Positions 40,432 to 49,864 of a stretch of 64,000 nt of DNA are shown here, in pieces. The translations under genes and the position numbers were made by a program. Source of the DNA: Leishmania donovani (lineage: Eukaryota; Euglenozoa; Kinetoplastea; Trypanosomatida; Trypanosomatidae); the NCBI RefSeq assembly GCF_000227135.1, contig NC_018262.1, positions 2,011,502 through 2,075,501 of the forward strand, written 5' to 3'. Position 1 is the first letter of the stretch; each line of letters starts with the position of its first letter. The notes beneath the pieces were generated by a model that saw only the letters and a program-made list of their open reading frames with translations, made no database searches and was not told the origin of the DNA.

Positions 40432-41007
40432 ATGAGCATTATCAAGGAGGACGACGCCGTGGGCTGCTACATGACGGTGACCCTCGTGGACGACACCAAG
40501 GTGGAGGGTACCATCTTCACCTACAATCCCAAGGAAGGCATCATAGTACTTCTGTCCCTCCGCGACGATCAGACGAACATGAAGCTGATCCGCACTCCAT
40601 ACATCAAAGAGTTCAGTATTTCACACGCTGAGGAGGGAACGCACCTGCCCCCGGCACTGGACTCCTTCAACGAGCTTCCGTCCATGCATGCCGGCCGCGA
40701 CAAGTCCATCTTCAAGCACGCCAGCACGCAGCTCAAGAACGCCGAGGCGAACCGCGAAAAGCACTTCAACTCTGTCACGACCGACACACCGATTGCCACA
40801 CTCGATGCGTACCTCAAGCTCCTGCGGCTATACCCCTTCATTGAGTGGAACAGCGACGAGGGTGTCATCCAGGTCTCGGATACCGTCATTGTCGTAGGGG
40901 ACCCCGACTGGCGGACGCCCAAGGCGATGCTGGTAGACGGCGCCCCTGAGAAGGACAGACCGCTCGTAGACCGCCTGCAGGTTGCGCTCGGAAACGGCAA
41001 GAAGTGA
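40432..41007 (+). CDS. LSM12: LSM12 homologue (LSm domain plus anticodon-binding-like domain)
   Basis: The product is 191 aa, close to yeast and human Lsm12 (187-195 aa). Residues 8-65 form an Sm fold with strands VTLVDDTKVEGTIFTYN and EGIIVLLSL. The C-terminal ~95 residues resemble the Lsm12 anticodon-domain: PIATLDAYLKLLRLYPFIEW, then DTVIVVGDPDWR. Lsm12 associates with ataxin-2/Pbp1 and polyadenylated mRNA, and affects stress granules and translation; in trypanosomes LSM12 is in PBP1 complexes. The Sm domain lacks the canonical Sm2 Arg-Gly, as usual for this family. Confidence 0.92.
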   Translation: MSIIKEDDAVGCYMTVTLVDDTKVEGTIFTYNPKEGIIVLLSLRDDQTNMKLIRTPYIKEFSISHAEEGTHLPPALDSFNELPSMHAGRDKSIFKHASTQLKNAEANREKHFNSVTTDTPIATLDAYLKLLRLYPFIEWNSDEGVIQVSDTVIVVGDPDWRTPKAMLVDGAPEKDRPLVDRLQVALGNGKK

Positions 41008-41776
41008 TTCATTGTGTAGCGGACGGAATATCGTGTGCTTGTGTGTCTGTTTGAGTTTGTTTTGTTTCTCTTTGTGGTACTGCGCACGGCTGTGCCCTCT
41101 CCCGGTGGTGGGTGAGTCCACAAGCGGTGGAGTTCTCGGTTGTAGCAACGCCTCACTGCCGGCCATGTAGTAGAGGGCGAATAAAGCTCTGATGGCAGTC
41201 GAAAATGCCAAAGTCAAAAACTGAATACAAGCAAACAAACAAAAAAAAAAAAACATTTTCTTCACAAGGCAGTGACCGGCTGAGCGCGGGTCTTCATTTT
41301 CGTGCAGACAGAACCTAAGCCGACAAGCATTGCCCGAATGCCGGCCTTGGAGGAAGAAGAGAAAGAGAGGCAGCGCGACGACATTCGAAGGGCGGAGTGA
41401 AGTTTGCGCCATGCAGACGCGATGCCTCCCTTCCTCTTGCTGTAGGTGTCGCAACGAACAACAAGAGAGGCAATCGGTAGCAGGGATGCTTGTGCAAGCC
41501 TGTAAGTGTTCACGGGCTCTCCCCCACTGTCTGTGCGCAGCCAGATAGAGATGCACGTAAGACGGGCAGATGCGCACCTCCTTTCCCGTCGTGCCCCGTA
41601 ACCTTGCCCTCGCTTATTTGTCTTTGTTGGTGTTTACATTTGTCCTTGTGGTTTTGCCTCTTTTCGCTTCTGTTTGGTGGCGCTGTGTGTGTGTGTGTGT
41701 GTATTCGGGAGGGAGAACGCGCGTGTGCACGCATGGTTGGCGTGCGTGTCACGTATAGGCATTATCAGCAGCACAT
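41008..41776. other. Intergenic spacer
   Basis: Spacer with an A-rich tract at 41238-41253 (AAAC repeats followed by poly-A) that could be the tail of a decayed retroposon, and a GT run at 41684-41702. No gene is seen. Confidence 0.45.
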
Positions 41777-43012
41777 ATGTACAGAGGCGACGGTGGCAGC
41801 CACACATGGCATGTCATGAGCGACAAGCAGGAGGAGTGCACCTCACGAGCCTCCGCCTCGCCTACCCCAGATGAAGGCGATCGGGAGTCACGACGACTTG
41901 TGCGTGAACGCGAGCGTCAGGAGCGGCTGAGAGGACGGCTGACAGATCTCACGTTCGCTGACATTTCGTGCTCTCGGGATGGGAAAATGGACTTTGTAAA
42001 GCAGAACGTCATAGTCTGCATTAAAGGATCGAAGTCGCAGTTCAACGCCCGCATAGGGCGAATGAAGAACATCCTACCGCCCCTCACCTGCGACTGCTGT
42101 CAGACGTTCTCGACGTTGTCCGCCGTGCTGCTGTCGTCCCTCGGCTTTGCCGCAATGCTGAGCGAGTGCTGCTCCCTCTCCACGGTGAACTATCTTCTGT
42201 ACATTTCAGCGTGGATGCACCAGCTGACGCTGCCGTGCTGGCCGCAGAAGCGCGTGCGGCCCACCATCGGCGATCTCAACGCCTGCCTTTACCTCCGGGA
42301 CTTTTTCCCCAGCAAGGCAAACGCAGACGAGTTCGAGGTCGTCTTCTATAACCAAGCTCACAAGGCAGTGGATCTGTTGCATGCCATGCGCACTCCCCGC
42401 AAGCGCACACGCTCTAGCGACGGCGCGCACCCGGTGTATGGCTACGTGATTGTATCAGGAGACTACACCGTCTCCGTTTTCTCCGTGGAGCACGACATCG
42501 CGAAGGGCTCGCGTAGCCGCTACCGCGAGGCGTGGAGCTTCTACATCTGCGACTCCCACGGCACGCAGCCGTGGTCTGAGGACAAGGCCAGCGTGTCCGG
42601 ACTGACCTTTGGTCACCGTTCGCACGACGTGGACGATACAAAAGTGGAGGAGGAGGCCAGTAACGGAAGCGGCACTGCCAGCTCGGCGGCGGACCTCTCT
42701 GTGGAGGATGGCATTTACTACTTCTCCACCATTCTGTTCACTCTTCTAGAAGAACACCGCAAAGGTGCGCAGCGCACGAGTCAGGTGCCGTACATGACGT
42801 GGACCCCGCTGCGGCGGCGGCGATCACTGGCGTACACGGCGCAGGAGCTCAAGAGGATTATCGACAACCATTGGATTCCCAAGGTGCTGTCGAATCCCAC
42901 GGTGCAGGCCGAGGCCAAGAAATTCTCCTTCAAACCGCTGGAGTGTTTCTGGGGAATCGGTCCCGTAACAGCAGCGAAAACTTCCCCAGTCTCAGGTGCG
43001 TCGCCTGCATGA
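41777..43012 (+). CDS. Candidate DxH-type cysteine protease/deubiquitinase-like protein
   Basis: The product is 411 aa. From about residue 75 it looks like a papain-like fold: a cysteine before a long helix (CDCCQTFSTLSAVLLSSLG, C105/C107/C108 as candidates), then paired strands GYVIVSGDYTVSVF at 222-235, and WSFYICDSHGTQPW at 253-266. Asp259-Ser-His261 copies the closely spaced Asp-x-His of the viral C76-type deubiquitinase active site, also found in scattered eukaryotic proteins. The N-terminal ~60 residues are charged and probably disordered, and residues 280-305 are an acidic/Ser insertion. The enzyme assignment is inference from motif order and spacing only. The ATG is at 41777; an alternative is 41816. 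Confidence 0.7.
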   Translation: MYRGDGGSHTWHVMSDKQEECTSRASASPTPDEGDRESRRLVRERERQERLRGRLTDLTFADISCSRDGKMDFVKQNVIVCIKGSKSQFNARIGRMKNILPPLTCDCCQTFSTLSAVLLSSLGFAAMLSECCSLSTVNYLLYISAWMHQLTLPCWPQKRVRPTIGDLNACLYLRDFFPSKANADEFEVVFYNQAHKAVDLLHAMRTPRKRTRSSDGAHPVYGYVIVSGDYTVSVFSVEHDIAKGSRSRYREAWSFYICDSHGTQPWSEDKASVSGLTFGHRSHDVDDTKVEEEASNGSGTASSAADLSVEDGIYYFSTILFTLLEEHRKGAQRTSQVPYMTWTPLRRRRSLAYTAQELKRIIDNHWIPKVLSNPTVQAEAKKFSFKPLECFWGIGPVTAAKTSPVSGASPA

Positions 43013-43756
43013 CGCGAGAGAGAATGAAAACAAGCAAACAAAAGAGTGACTTACTCCAAATTCACACACACATACACACACACACACAACAAGCGGTATT
43101 GCGGGAGGCGATTGCGCAAGGACTGAGGCCAACAAACTGCATCAGCCGCGAAGACGCATACACTCCCGTGTACGATGCCTTGCTCTGCTGCACCTCATAC
43201 ATTTTTCCCTGTTTGTCGTCGACGGACTTGCTTTCCAATGGCCGTCTCTCTCCCCCGTCTGCGCTAGCTAATTTCGCCCGTCAATCTTTTGGGTGTTTGC
43301 GAGGGAGACACTAAACACTACAGCGTGCATTGTACATGTCTACACGGCCGAGCCTCCTCCGACTAGACTTCTTTATCATCTCTACTGTCCGCACGCTCCT
43401 TTTCTCGCCTTTTCCCCCACGGCTATCCTCACCCGGTTCTGCAGGCGCGTTTGCACAGCGGGCGCTTGCAGGCTCACCTGGTCGTCTTCTATTGTTTGAC
43501 ACTTCCCCACCAGCTACAAGAAGGCGCGAGACTTGCTTCGCGGGCAAAGGTAAGGCACACGGGCCACGGTAGGGAGCCAAGACGTCTCACATTGATCGGT
43601 TTTCGCTCCTCATCTCGTTGTGCGATTTCGAGCTCCTGCGTGAAACCACCCGCTGCCTCGTGCCGGCAGTCCGACAAGCGCGCTCCTCTCCCGGCGTCAG
43701 CACACCAAAGGTCATTTGTGGGGCTCTCCTCCAAGCAAGGGAGGAGGCACGTCACC
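43013..43756. other. Spacer and 5' leader of DRG2
   Basis: CA repeat at 43062-43088. CT-rich tract at 43396-43441 with acceptor AG at 43443-43444; there is no ATG between it and 43757, so the DRG2 leader may be ~310 nt. Confidence 0.55.
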
Positions 43757-44881
43757 ATGGGTCTTCTGGAGCGCAGAAAGGCTATCGAGGAGGAGATCGC
43801 GAGAACACAAAAGAACAAAAAGACGGAGTACCATGTCGGTCGTCTCAAAGGGCAGCTGGCGCGCATCAAGACAGAAATGATGGAGAACGCCGCTCGCGCG
43901 GCCGGCGCGAAGGGTGGGGACGGCTTCGACGTTCGCAAGAGCGGCGATGTGCGCTGCGCCCTGGTCGGGTTTCCGTCCGTCGGCAAGTCGTCCTTTCTTT
44001 CGCGTGTCACGCAGACAGAGAGTGAGGCGGCCGGCTACGAGTTCACCACGCTGACGTGCATTCCTGGAAAGCTGATGCACAAGGGGACAGAAATCCAAAT
44101 CCTCGACCTGCCTGGCATTATTGAAGGTGCCGCAGAGGGTAAGGGCCGCGGTCGCCAGGTCATCGCGACGGCGCGCACTGCTGACATGATCATCCTCATG
44201 CTCGACGCTGCCAAGGCAGAGGCACAGCGCTCGAAGATCGAGAGCGAGCTTGAGTCCGTTGGTATCCGTCTGAATCAGCGCTTCCCCAACGTCACCTTCA
44301 AGAAGAAGGCATCGTGCAGCATGAATGTCGTAAGCTACAGCTCCACTGTGCCGCAAACAAGGGGCGTCTCCGAGCAGATGGTGAAGGAGGTTCTGAAGGA
44401 CTATGGTATCTTTAACGCCGATGTGGCCCTGCGCGAAGACATCACTGTTGACCAGTTCATCGATGTAATAGAAGGAAACCGTAAGTACATGCCGTGCCTG
44501 TACGTGTACAATAAGATTGACACGATCACTATGGAGGAGATGGACCGCCTGAGTCGCCTGCCGCACTCTGTCGTGCTGTCGCTGCACTGGGATCTCAACG
44601 TCGACGAGGTCATCGATGAGGTGTGGGAGCACCTCAACATCATTCGCATCTACACAAAGAAGCATGGTGAGCACCCTGACTTCGGCAAGCCATTCATCGT
44701 GAAGCGCGACGCAAGTGTGGAGCACATTTGCAAGCGGATTCACAAGGATATTGCGTCACGCTTCAAGTACGCCCTTGTGTGGGGCACGAGCGCGAAGCAC
44801 CAGCCACAGCGCGTCGGCATTTCACATGAGCTAGAGGACGAGGATGTTCTTCAAATCATGCTAAGAACAGCCAATGAGTAG
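43757..44881 (+). CDS. DRG2: Developmentally regulated GTP-binding protein 2
   Basis: The product is 374 aa, the usual length for DRG proteins. The G-domain has GFPSVGKSS at 71-79, DLPG at 117-120 with GIIEGAAEGKGRGRQVIA, and NKID at 252-255. It also has the S5D2L-like insert at about 170-240 and a C-terminal TGS domain from about 296 to 372. EFTTLTCIPG, ESVGIRLN and KYALVWGTSAK favour DRG2 over DRG1. DRG GTPases bind ribosomes with a DFRP partner and help translation. Start 43757 (CACCATGG) is preceded by in-frame low-complexity sequence that lies in the leader. Confidence 0.95.
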   Translation: MGLLERRKAIEEEIARTQKNKKTEYHVGRLKGQLARIKTEMMENAARAAGAKGGDGFDVRKSGDVRCALVGFPSVGKSSFLSRVTQTESEAAGYEFTTLTCIPGKLMHKGTEIQILDLPGIIEGAAEGKGRGRQVIATARTADMIILMLDAAKAEAQRSKIESELESVGIRLNQRFPNVTFKKKASCSMNVVSYSSTVPQTRGVSEQMVKEVLKDYGIFNADVALREDITVDQFIDVIEGNRKYMPCLYVYNKIDTITMEEMDRLSRLPHSVVLSLHWDLNVDEVIDEVWEHLNIIRIYTKKHGEHPDFGKPFIVKRDASVEHICKRIHKDIASRFKYALVWGTSAKHQPQRVGISHELEDEDVLQIMLRTANE

Positions 44882-45497
44882 CGTGTCTGTTTTTTTTTTG
44901 CTGTTGCTGAAGTGGATCGATGCGCATGTGAAGTCTTAGCGCCGCGTAAATCCCAGCGTTAAACCGAAAAAGGAGGAGGGGAAACAGAAAGCGAAACACA
45001 CCTGGGTCTGTGTGCGTCGAGTTACGCCCTGCCGGCATCGTCTTGTCAGAGGATGTCTAGGTGCAGAGGAGACTGACGAGGAATCCGCGGAACAGAACGC
45101 ACATCAGTGTGCACCGTGTGCAGCTGACTATGCTTGTGCGCAGGCAGAGAGTGCGTCACAGAAGGCAGACTGGTTTCTTCCTACCGCTCATGTCCGCTCC
45201 TCTTCTCGTGCGCTTGCCTTCGTACCTCAAGGGAGGCATTCCTCTATTACCCCTATCGAGCGTGACCGTATTCCTGGACAGCGTCTCCGTCTCTTGCATT
45301 CTCTTCCCGCCGGTACGTCCACCGCATCCTTGCCTCACCTAACTTTTCTCTTGAAACTCTTTATCATTGCTGCGCGCTCGTCCGCACCGGTAGAGTCCCC
45401 AAAGCGAGCCTGTCCTTGGGCTTCACCCCCCCCCCTCTCCAACCACCACCACCACCCCCTCCCTCCTTCTCTCTCCGACTCAGAGTGTCCTCTGTGA
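44882..45497. other. Spacer and 5' leader of the THP3-like gene
   Basis: Poly-T at 44890-44899. A C-rich tract at 45427-45478 ends in acceptor AG at 45482-45483, 15 nt before the next ATG. Confidence 0.6.
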
Positions 45498-47291
45498 ATG
45501 TCAGATTCACAACAACAACACAATAACTCAAACACGTGCACGCGCATGAGCCAGCACCAGGACGTGTTGACGGCAGCTTTCTTGCGGGCACATGGGGTCG
45601 CACTGTCGAAGCCGCTGCGCGATTGGCTGACGCGAGTCTCGTTCTTAGCGCGGGCTCAGACATCTGTTGAGAAAAAGGAGAAGTACGAAAGGTGGGCTCT
45701 GCGCGCGGTGGAGGATGCCGTGAAGTCGCCGGGTGGTGTGGCAGCCATCATGTGGGCCAAGCAAAGCGTTATAATGCCGCCCGATTCGCCTGACTGTACG
45801 TCGGAGTGGTGGCAAGAGAGTCGCCGCGCCTGTGCAGCCTCCTCGAGTGGCACCGCCGCTACTTACGAGAATCCCACGCGAGCGGCGCTGCTGGCAGAGA
45901 CAATGCGACGCGCCCCAGCGTCGCTGCAGCCCTTTGTGCAGCAGGGCTTCAGCCTCTACGACAGAGAAGTGGCCCTCGGTCACCGCCGCTACGAGCAGGT
46001 CACCTTTGTAGAAATGCTCAATATCGCTAAGAGCCTGCAAGCCAAGGCGTCTCCAGCGCCCGTGCCGTCACCGGCCCCGCCACCTCCCTCACAGCCGCCG
46101 CCACCATCGTACAACGCGTTGATGACCCCGACAGCAGCCATCACGCGCACCGCTTTCGTACCGCCAACCTTGCACAAGAGGCCCGCGCCGGAAGCCGTAC
46201 CGCACGAGCCTCCACACAAGCGAGCTGTGCCAGCCACCGCACCTGCTGTGTCGCGGAAGGATAAGACGTTCTTCTTCCAGCTTGCTGGTATCACGGACGC
46301 TGAAGTCGCCGCCCCGCGCGAATTTATCGGGATGTCGACGGAGCTGGAGCGGCATTACACCCGCTACGAGCCCCTGGTCGAGGACATTCGCCCCCTCGCG
46401 GTGTTGAAGGACGCGTACGCGCACATTACCACGCACGCCACGGGCTTGGAGAAGACGGAAGGCAAGAAGGCTGCACAGAAGTACCTGAGTGATCAGCTCA
46501 AGGGCATGCGGCAGGATCTGCGAGTGCAGAACATTGTCGACAACTTCACCGTCATGGTGTATGAGGTGCACGCGCGGCTCTGCCTGGAGACTGGCGACAT
46601 TGGCGAGTTCAATCAGTGCCAAGCAGGTCTGAAGCAGTTCTATGCAATGGACGCAGTTGACCTGAGTCAGTGCGATGTGAAGAACTTCTTTCTCTACCGC
46701 CTGGTGTATCTGACGCTGAGCGGACAGTACGACTCTCTCTCTACGGAGCTCATTCACTTCACCAACGCTCAGCTGCAGGGTACCGACCGGGCTGGCAGCA
46801 GCATCGCCAGGGAGCCGGTTAACCGCACCCTCGCTCTCTGCGCCGCGTGCAACGACGGCGACACGCCGTCGCTATGCCGTCTTCTGCTCAGCTTCGAGGT
46901 CGAAATGACGTACCTCGTTCGTATCTACTTGCAGAAATTGCGGATCATGTGGCTCAAAGAAATTCTCACCGCCATGAAGGGATCGCTCACGCTACGCTTT
47001 CTGATGGCCAGCCTCGGCTTCACGCCACTTCCTCACGGCAAGAAGAAGCGGAAGCTGTTCTGGTTGGACGACGCGGAGGAGAGCGCCGCGCTTCGGTTTG
47101 CCGAGCTCTTTCAAACACTCAAGGTGGAGCTGCCGCCGGACTTCTCCTTTCACGCAGAGGTCACCCGCGCAAAGCACACCGGGTCAGACCCACAGGCGCA
47201 CTATCCGTCCCTCGACGCTGCCACTGCCCTGAAAGCGGTCAACGACTACCTCGTGTTCCTTGGGACACGCAAAGACGCCGCCCGCACATAG
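45498..47291 (+). CDS. SAC3/GANP-family protein, THP3/LENG8 type
   Basis: The product is 597 aa. Residues ~185-255 are a Pro/Ala linker. The SAC3/GANP domain starts near 275: STELERHYTRYEP, VEDIRPLAVLKDA, then QLKGMRQDLRVQNIVDNFTV at 333-352 and YEVHARLCLETGDIGEFNQC at 355-374. This pattern (R-Q-D-L-x-V-Q, H-A-R, E-F-N-Q-C-Q) is characteristic of LENG8/THP3 within the family. The remaining C-terminal part fits a PCI-type winged helix. Homologues join transcription, splicing and mRNA export. It starts at ATG 45498, 15 nt after the acceptor; ATG 45546 is a second option. Confidence 0.88.
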   Translation: MSDSQQQHNNSNTCTRMSQHQDVLTAAFLRAHGVALSKPLRDWLTRVSFLARAQTSVEKKEKYERWALRAVEDAVKSPGGVAAIMWAKQSVIMPPDSPDCTSEWWQESRRACAASSSGTAATYENPTRAALLAETMRRAPASLQPFVQQGFSLYDREVALGHRRYEQVTFVEMLNIAKSLQAKASPAPVPSPAPPPPSQPPPPSYNALMTPTAAITRTAFVPPTLHKRPAPEAVPHEPPHKRAVPATAPAVSRKDKTFFFQLAGITDAEVAAPREFIGMSTELERHYTRYEPLVEDIRPLAVLKDAYAHITTHATGLEKTEGKKAAQKYLSDQLKGMRQDLRVQNIVDNFTVMVYEVHARLCLETGDIGEFNQCQAGLKQFYAMDAVDLSQCDVKNFFLYRLVYLTLSGQYDSLSTELIHFTNAQLQGTDRAGSSIAREPVNRTLALCAACNDGDTPSLCRLLLSFEVEMTYLVRIYLQKLRIMWLKEILTAMKGSLTLRFLMASLGFTPLPHGKKKRKLFWLDDAEESAALRFAELFQTLKVELPPDFSFHAEVTRAKHTGSDPQAHYPSLDAATALKAVNDYLVFLGTRKDAART

Positions 47292-47850
47292 GCGACACGC
47301 TTCTCTGTTGGCGTGTGCCTCCCCCTCTCGCCATCGCCCCTCCATCATCACGGCACAGGGGAGGAGGTGGGAGTGCATCGTCTGCGATAGAGACGATTAA
47401 TCACGCAAGCAACATTCACTGTGGCGCTCTTGGGCGGTGGATGTCTTAACACAGATGGTCGCTAACTCGTGCAGCGAGACAAGCCGCAGCGCGCCGTCGC
47501 TTTTCTGCCCTTCAGCGCTCCCCCCCCCCTTCGCGGCGACGGGGCCATTTTCTCGGTCGGAGCTGGATTACCACAACTCCTTCTTTTACTGCCCTCCCAT
47601 GCAGCGGGGTTATACCGTCTCTCCATCCATACCTCCTACGCACCCGCCTCTTTCTCGTGAATACCCCCTGTGGTCAGCCAGAAACTCATATTATCTGGAC
47701 CGTGCGCGTGGCGCTCTCTCCCCCCTCCTCCTCACAGAGGCACAAGACGCTCACAACTTTGCCATGTTACACCGCTTGCTCTGCAGTCCAACAGTCAATT
47801 CCTCGTTTGCTCGCCTCTTTCGTTTATTTTTTTTTTCACCTCCTTCCCCA
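47292..47850. other. Intergenic spacer
   Basis: Spacer with CT-rich sequence throughout. A run of T at 47827-47836 and a C-rich end carry the IDI2 acceptor. Confidence 0.5.
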
Positions 47851-47851
47851 G
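47824..47851 (+). promoter_or_regulatory. Trans-splice acceptor of the IDI2 gene
   Basis: A poly-T/CT tract ends in CCCCAG with AG at 47850-47851, 24 nt before ATG 47876. An open frame continues upstream of 47876, and this acceptor is the reason to reject that extension. Confidence 0.7.
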
Positions 47852-47875
47852 CGGTTGGCATCTTGGCACGCAGTG

Positions 47876-48949
47876 ATGCGCTCTCGTGATTGCACGGTTG
47901 ACCGCGAGGCGGCGGTGCAGAAGCGCAAGAAGGACCACATCGACATTTGCTTGCATAAGGACGTCGAGCCGCACAAGAGGCGCACCTCCATCTGGAACAA
48001 GTACACGCTACCCTACAAGGCACTTCCCGAAGTTGATCTGCAGAAAATCGACACGTCCTGCGAGTTTATGGGCAAGCGCATATCCTTTCCCTTCTTCATT
48101 TCCTCCATGACCGGCGGTGAGGCGCACGGCCGCGTCATCAACGAGAACCTGGCAAAGGCGTGCGAGGCCGAGAAGATCCCGTTCGGGCTTGGTAGCATGC
48201 GCATCATCAACCGCTATGCGTCGGCGGTGCACACCTTTAACGTGAAGGAGTTCTGTCCTTCGGTTCCGATGCTAGCCAATATCGGCCTGGTGCAGCTGAA
48301 CTACGGTTTTGGCCCAAAGGAGGTAAACAACCTCGTGGACTCGGTGCGCGCCGACGGTCTGTGCATCCACCTGAACCATACGCAAGAAGTTTGCCAGCCG
48401 GAGGGCGACACAAACTTCGAGGGCCTGATTGAGAAGCTGCGCCAGCTGTTGCCGCTCATCAAGGTACCGGTACTCGTGAAAGGTGTCGGTCACGGCATTG
48501 ATTACGAATCGATGGTGGCCATCAAGGCCAGCGGCGTCAAGTACGTGGACGTTTCAGGATGCGGCGGCACGTCATGGGCCTGGATCGAGGGTCGCCGGCA
48601 GCCATACAAGGTGGAGGAAGAGAACATTGGTTACCTCTTTCGCGACATTGGTGTGCCTACCGATGTCTGCCTGCGTGAGAGCGCGCCGCTGACCGTCAAC
48701 GGCGACCTCCACCTCATCGCCGGCGGCGGTATCCGCAACGGCATGGACGTCGCCAAGGCCCTCATGATGGGTGCCGAGTACGCCACGGCGGCGATGCCGT
48801 TTCTTGCGGCTGCCCTGGAAAGCTCAGAGGCGGTCCGTGCAGTGATTCAGCGTATGCGCCAGGAGCTGCGTGTCTCCATGTTTACCTGCGGTGCCCGCAA
48901 TATTGGGGACCTTCGGCGCATGAAGGTGATTGAGCTCGGTCACCTTTAG
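47876..48949 (+). CDS. IDI2: Isopentenyl-diphosphate delta-isomerase, type II (FMN dependent)
   Basis: The product is 357 aa, the family size. It converts isopentenyl to dimethylallyl diphosphate for sterol, dolichol and quinone synthesis, using FMN, NAD(P)H and Mg2+. Motifs: QKRKKDHID near the N-terminus, SSMTGG at 77-82, GLGSMR at 104-109, HLNHTQEVCQPEGD at 165-178 (acid and Mg2+ site), DVSGCGGTSW at 225-234 and GGGIRNGMDVAKAL at 283-296. This is the mostly prokaryotic isomerase class; its presence in Leishmania and T. cruzi is generally taken as a sign of ancient transfer. The C-terminal GHL is only loosely PTS1-like, so glycosomal location is uncertain. Confidence 0.96.
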   Translation: MRSRDCTVDREAAVQKRKKDHIDICLHKDVEPHKRRTSIWNKYTLPYKALPEVDLQKIDTSCEFMGKRISFPFFISSMTGGEAHGRVINENLAKACEAEKIPFGLGSMRIINRYASAVHTFNVKEFCPSVPMLANIGLVQLNYGFGPKEVNNLVDSVRADGLCIHLNHTQEVCQPEGDTNFEGLIEKLRQLLPLIKVPVLVKGVGHGIDYESMVAIKASGVKYVDVSGCGGTSWAWIEGRRQPYKVEEENIGYLFRDIGVPTDVCLRESAPLTVNGDLHLIAGGGIRNGMDVAKALMMGAEYATAAMPFLAAALESSEAVRAVIQRMRQELRVSMFTCGARNIGDLRRMKVIELGHL

Positions 48950-49864
48950 CCCTTTTCGTCGCTCTTTTGTGTGTGCGTGCGTCTTCAGCGCAGCCCCTCG
49001 TCTCACGCTCTCATCGTCGTCCCCTCTTCCTCCTCCTCTCCATTCCCTCGATGCCACCCTTTTTTTTTTTCGTTCATACGTATAGGCGACTGCTCAGGGC
49101 ATCTAGAGACAAAACGGAAAAAAGATTTGAAAGCTGGCTGAAATGAACTAACGCTAAGAAAAACTCTCTCTCTCCGTTCCGCGGGTGCACACCTGCGGTG
49201 TGAAAGAATGAGAGCTCGTGCTGTTGCACTACTCAGTACAGCCTCGGGGTTATCATCCGATATCGTCCTCTAGCCGCCCAACGCCACGGGCCAGCGATGA
49301 CCTCTGGTGAAGGTCACGCACGTACGTAGCGCTGTCTTTTTTTTTTTTTTCAATGTGTTTTGTTTTTCGAAAGACGACAGCGAAAAGGTGATCGTGACCC
49401 TAACACATCAACTCGAAGATGGGCAACGGTTCCGTGAGCACCCGATCTGTTTCACGCTGCAGCTGACGCTCTCTCTGCTGTGGGTGTACACGGTATTCCG
49501 CGACATAGATGAAGTCGGTGTCGCGCACGTGCGAGGCACAAAGGATGCTTGCGCCGTTTTGCTCGGTGGGTATGTGCGTGTGAGTGTGTCGTGTCTCTCC
49601 CTTGACGTCACGTTGAGCCTTTACTATTGCATCTGCCCTGTCACCTTCTCCGTTCTAACTGATGCCCTTTTTTTCTCCGCCACCATCACCCCTCTCGCCT
49701 GATTGTTCACATGGGGTGTACAACACAGACGCGAGGAGTCAGCTGCTCGCCCTACGTCTCCAGTGCCACTGCCTCACTCTAACATCAAACGATCACAACG
49801 AGGCCGGCGAGGCTGTTGCAGAAGTTCACATAAATACGCGCAATACACGCACGCACACAGACTC
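48950..49864. other. Spacer and 5' leader of the dynein-like/ankyrin gene
   Basis: Poly-T tracts at 49060-49070 and 49338-49350. A CT tract near 49668-49698 leads to AG at 49727-49728; no ATG lies between it and 49865. Confidence 0.55.

Noticed and set aside
43712..44743. 343-codon minus-strand frame
   Set aside because: Antisense shadow of DRG2.
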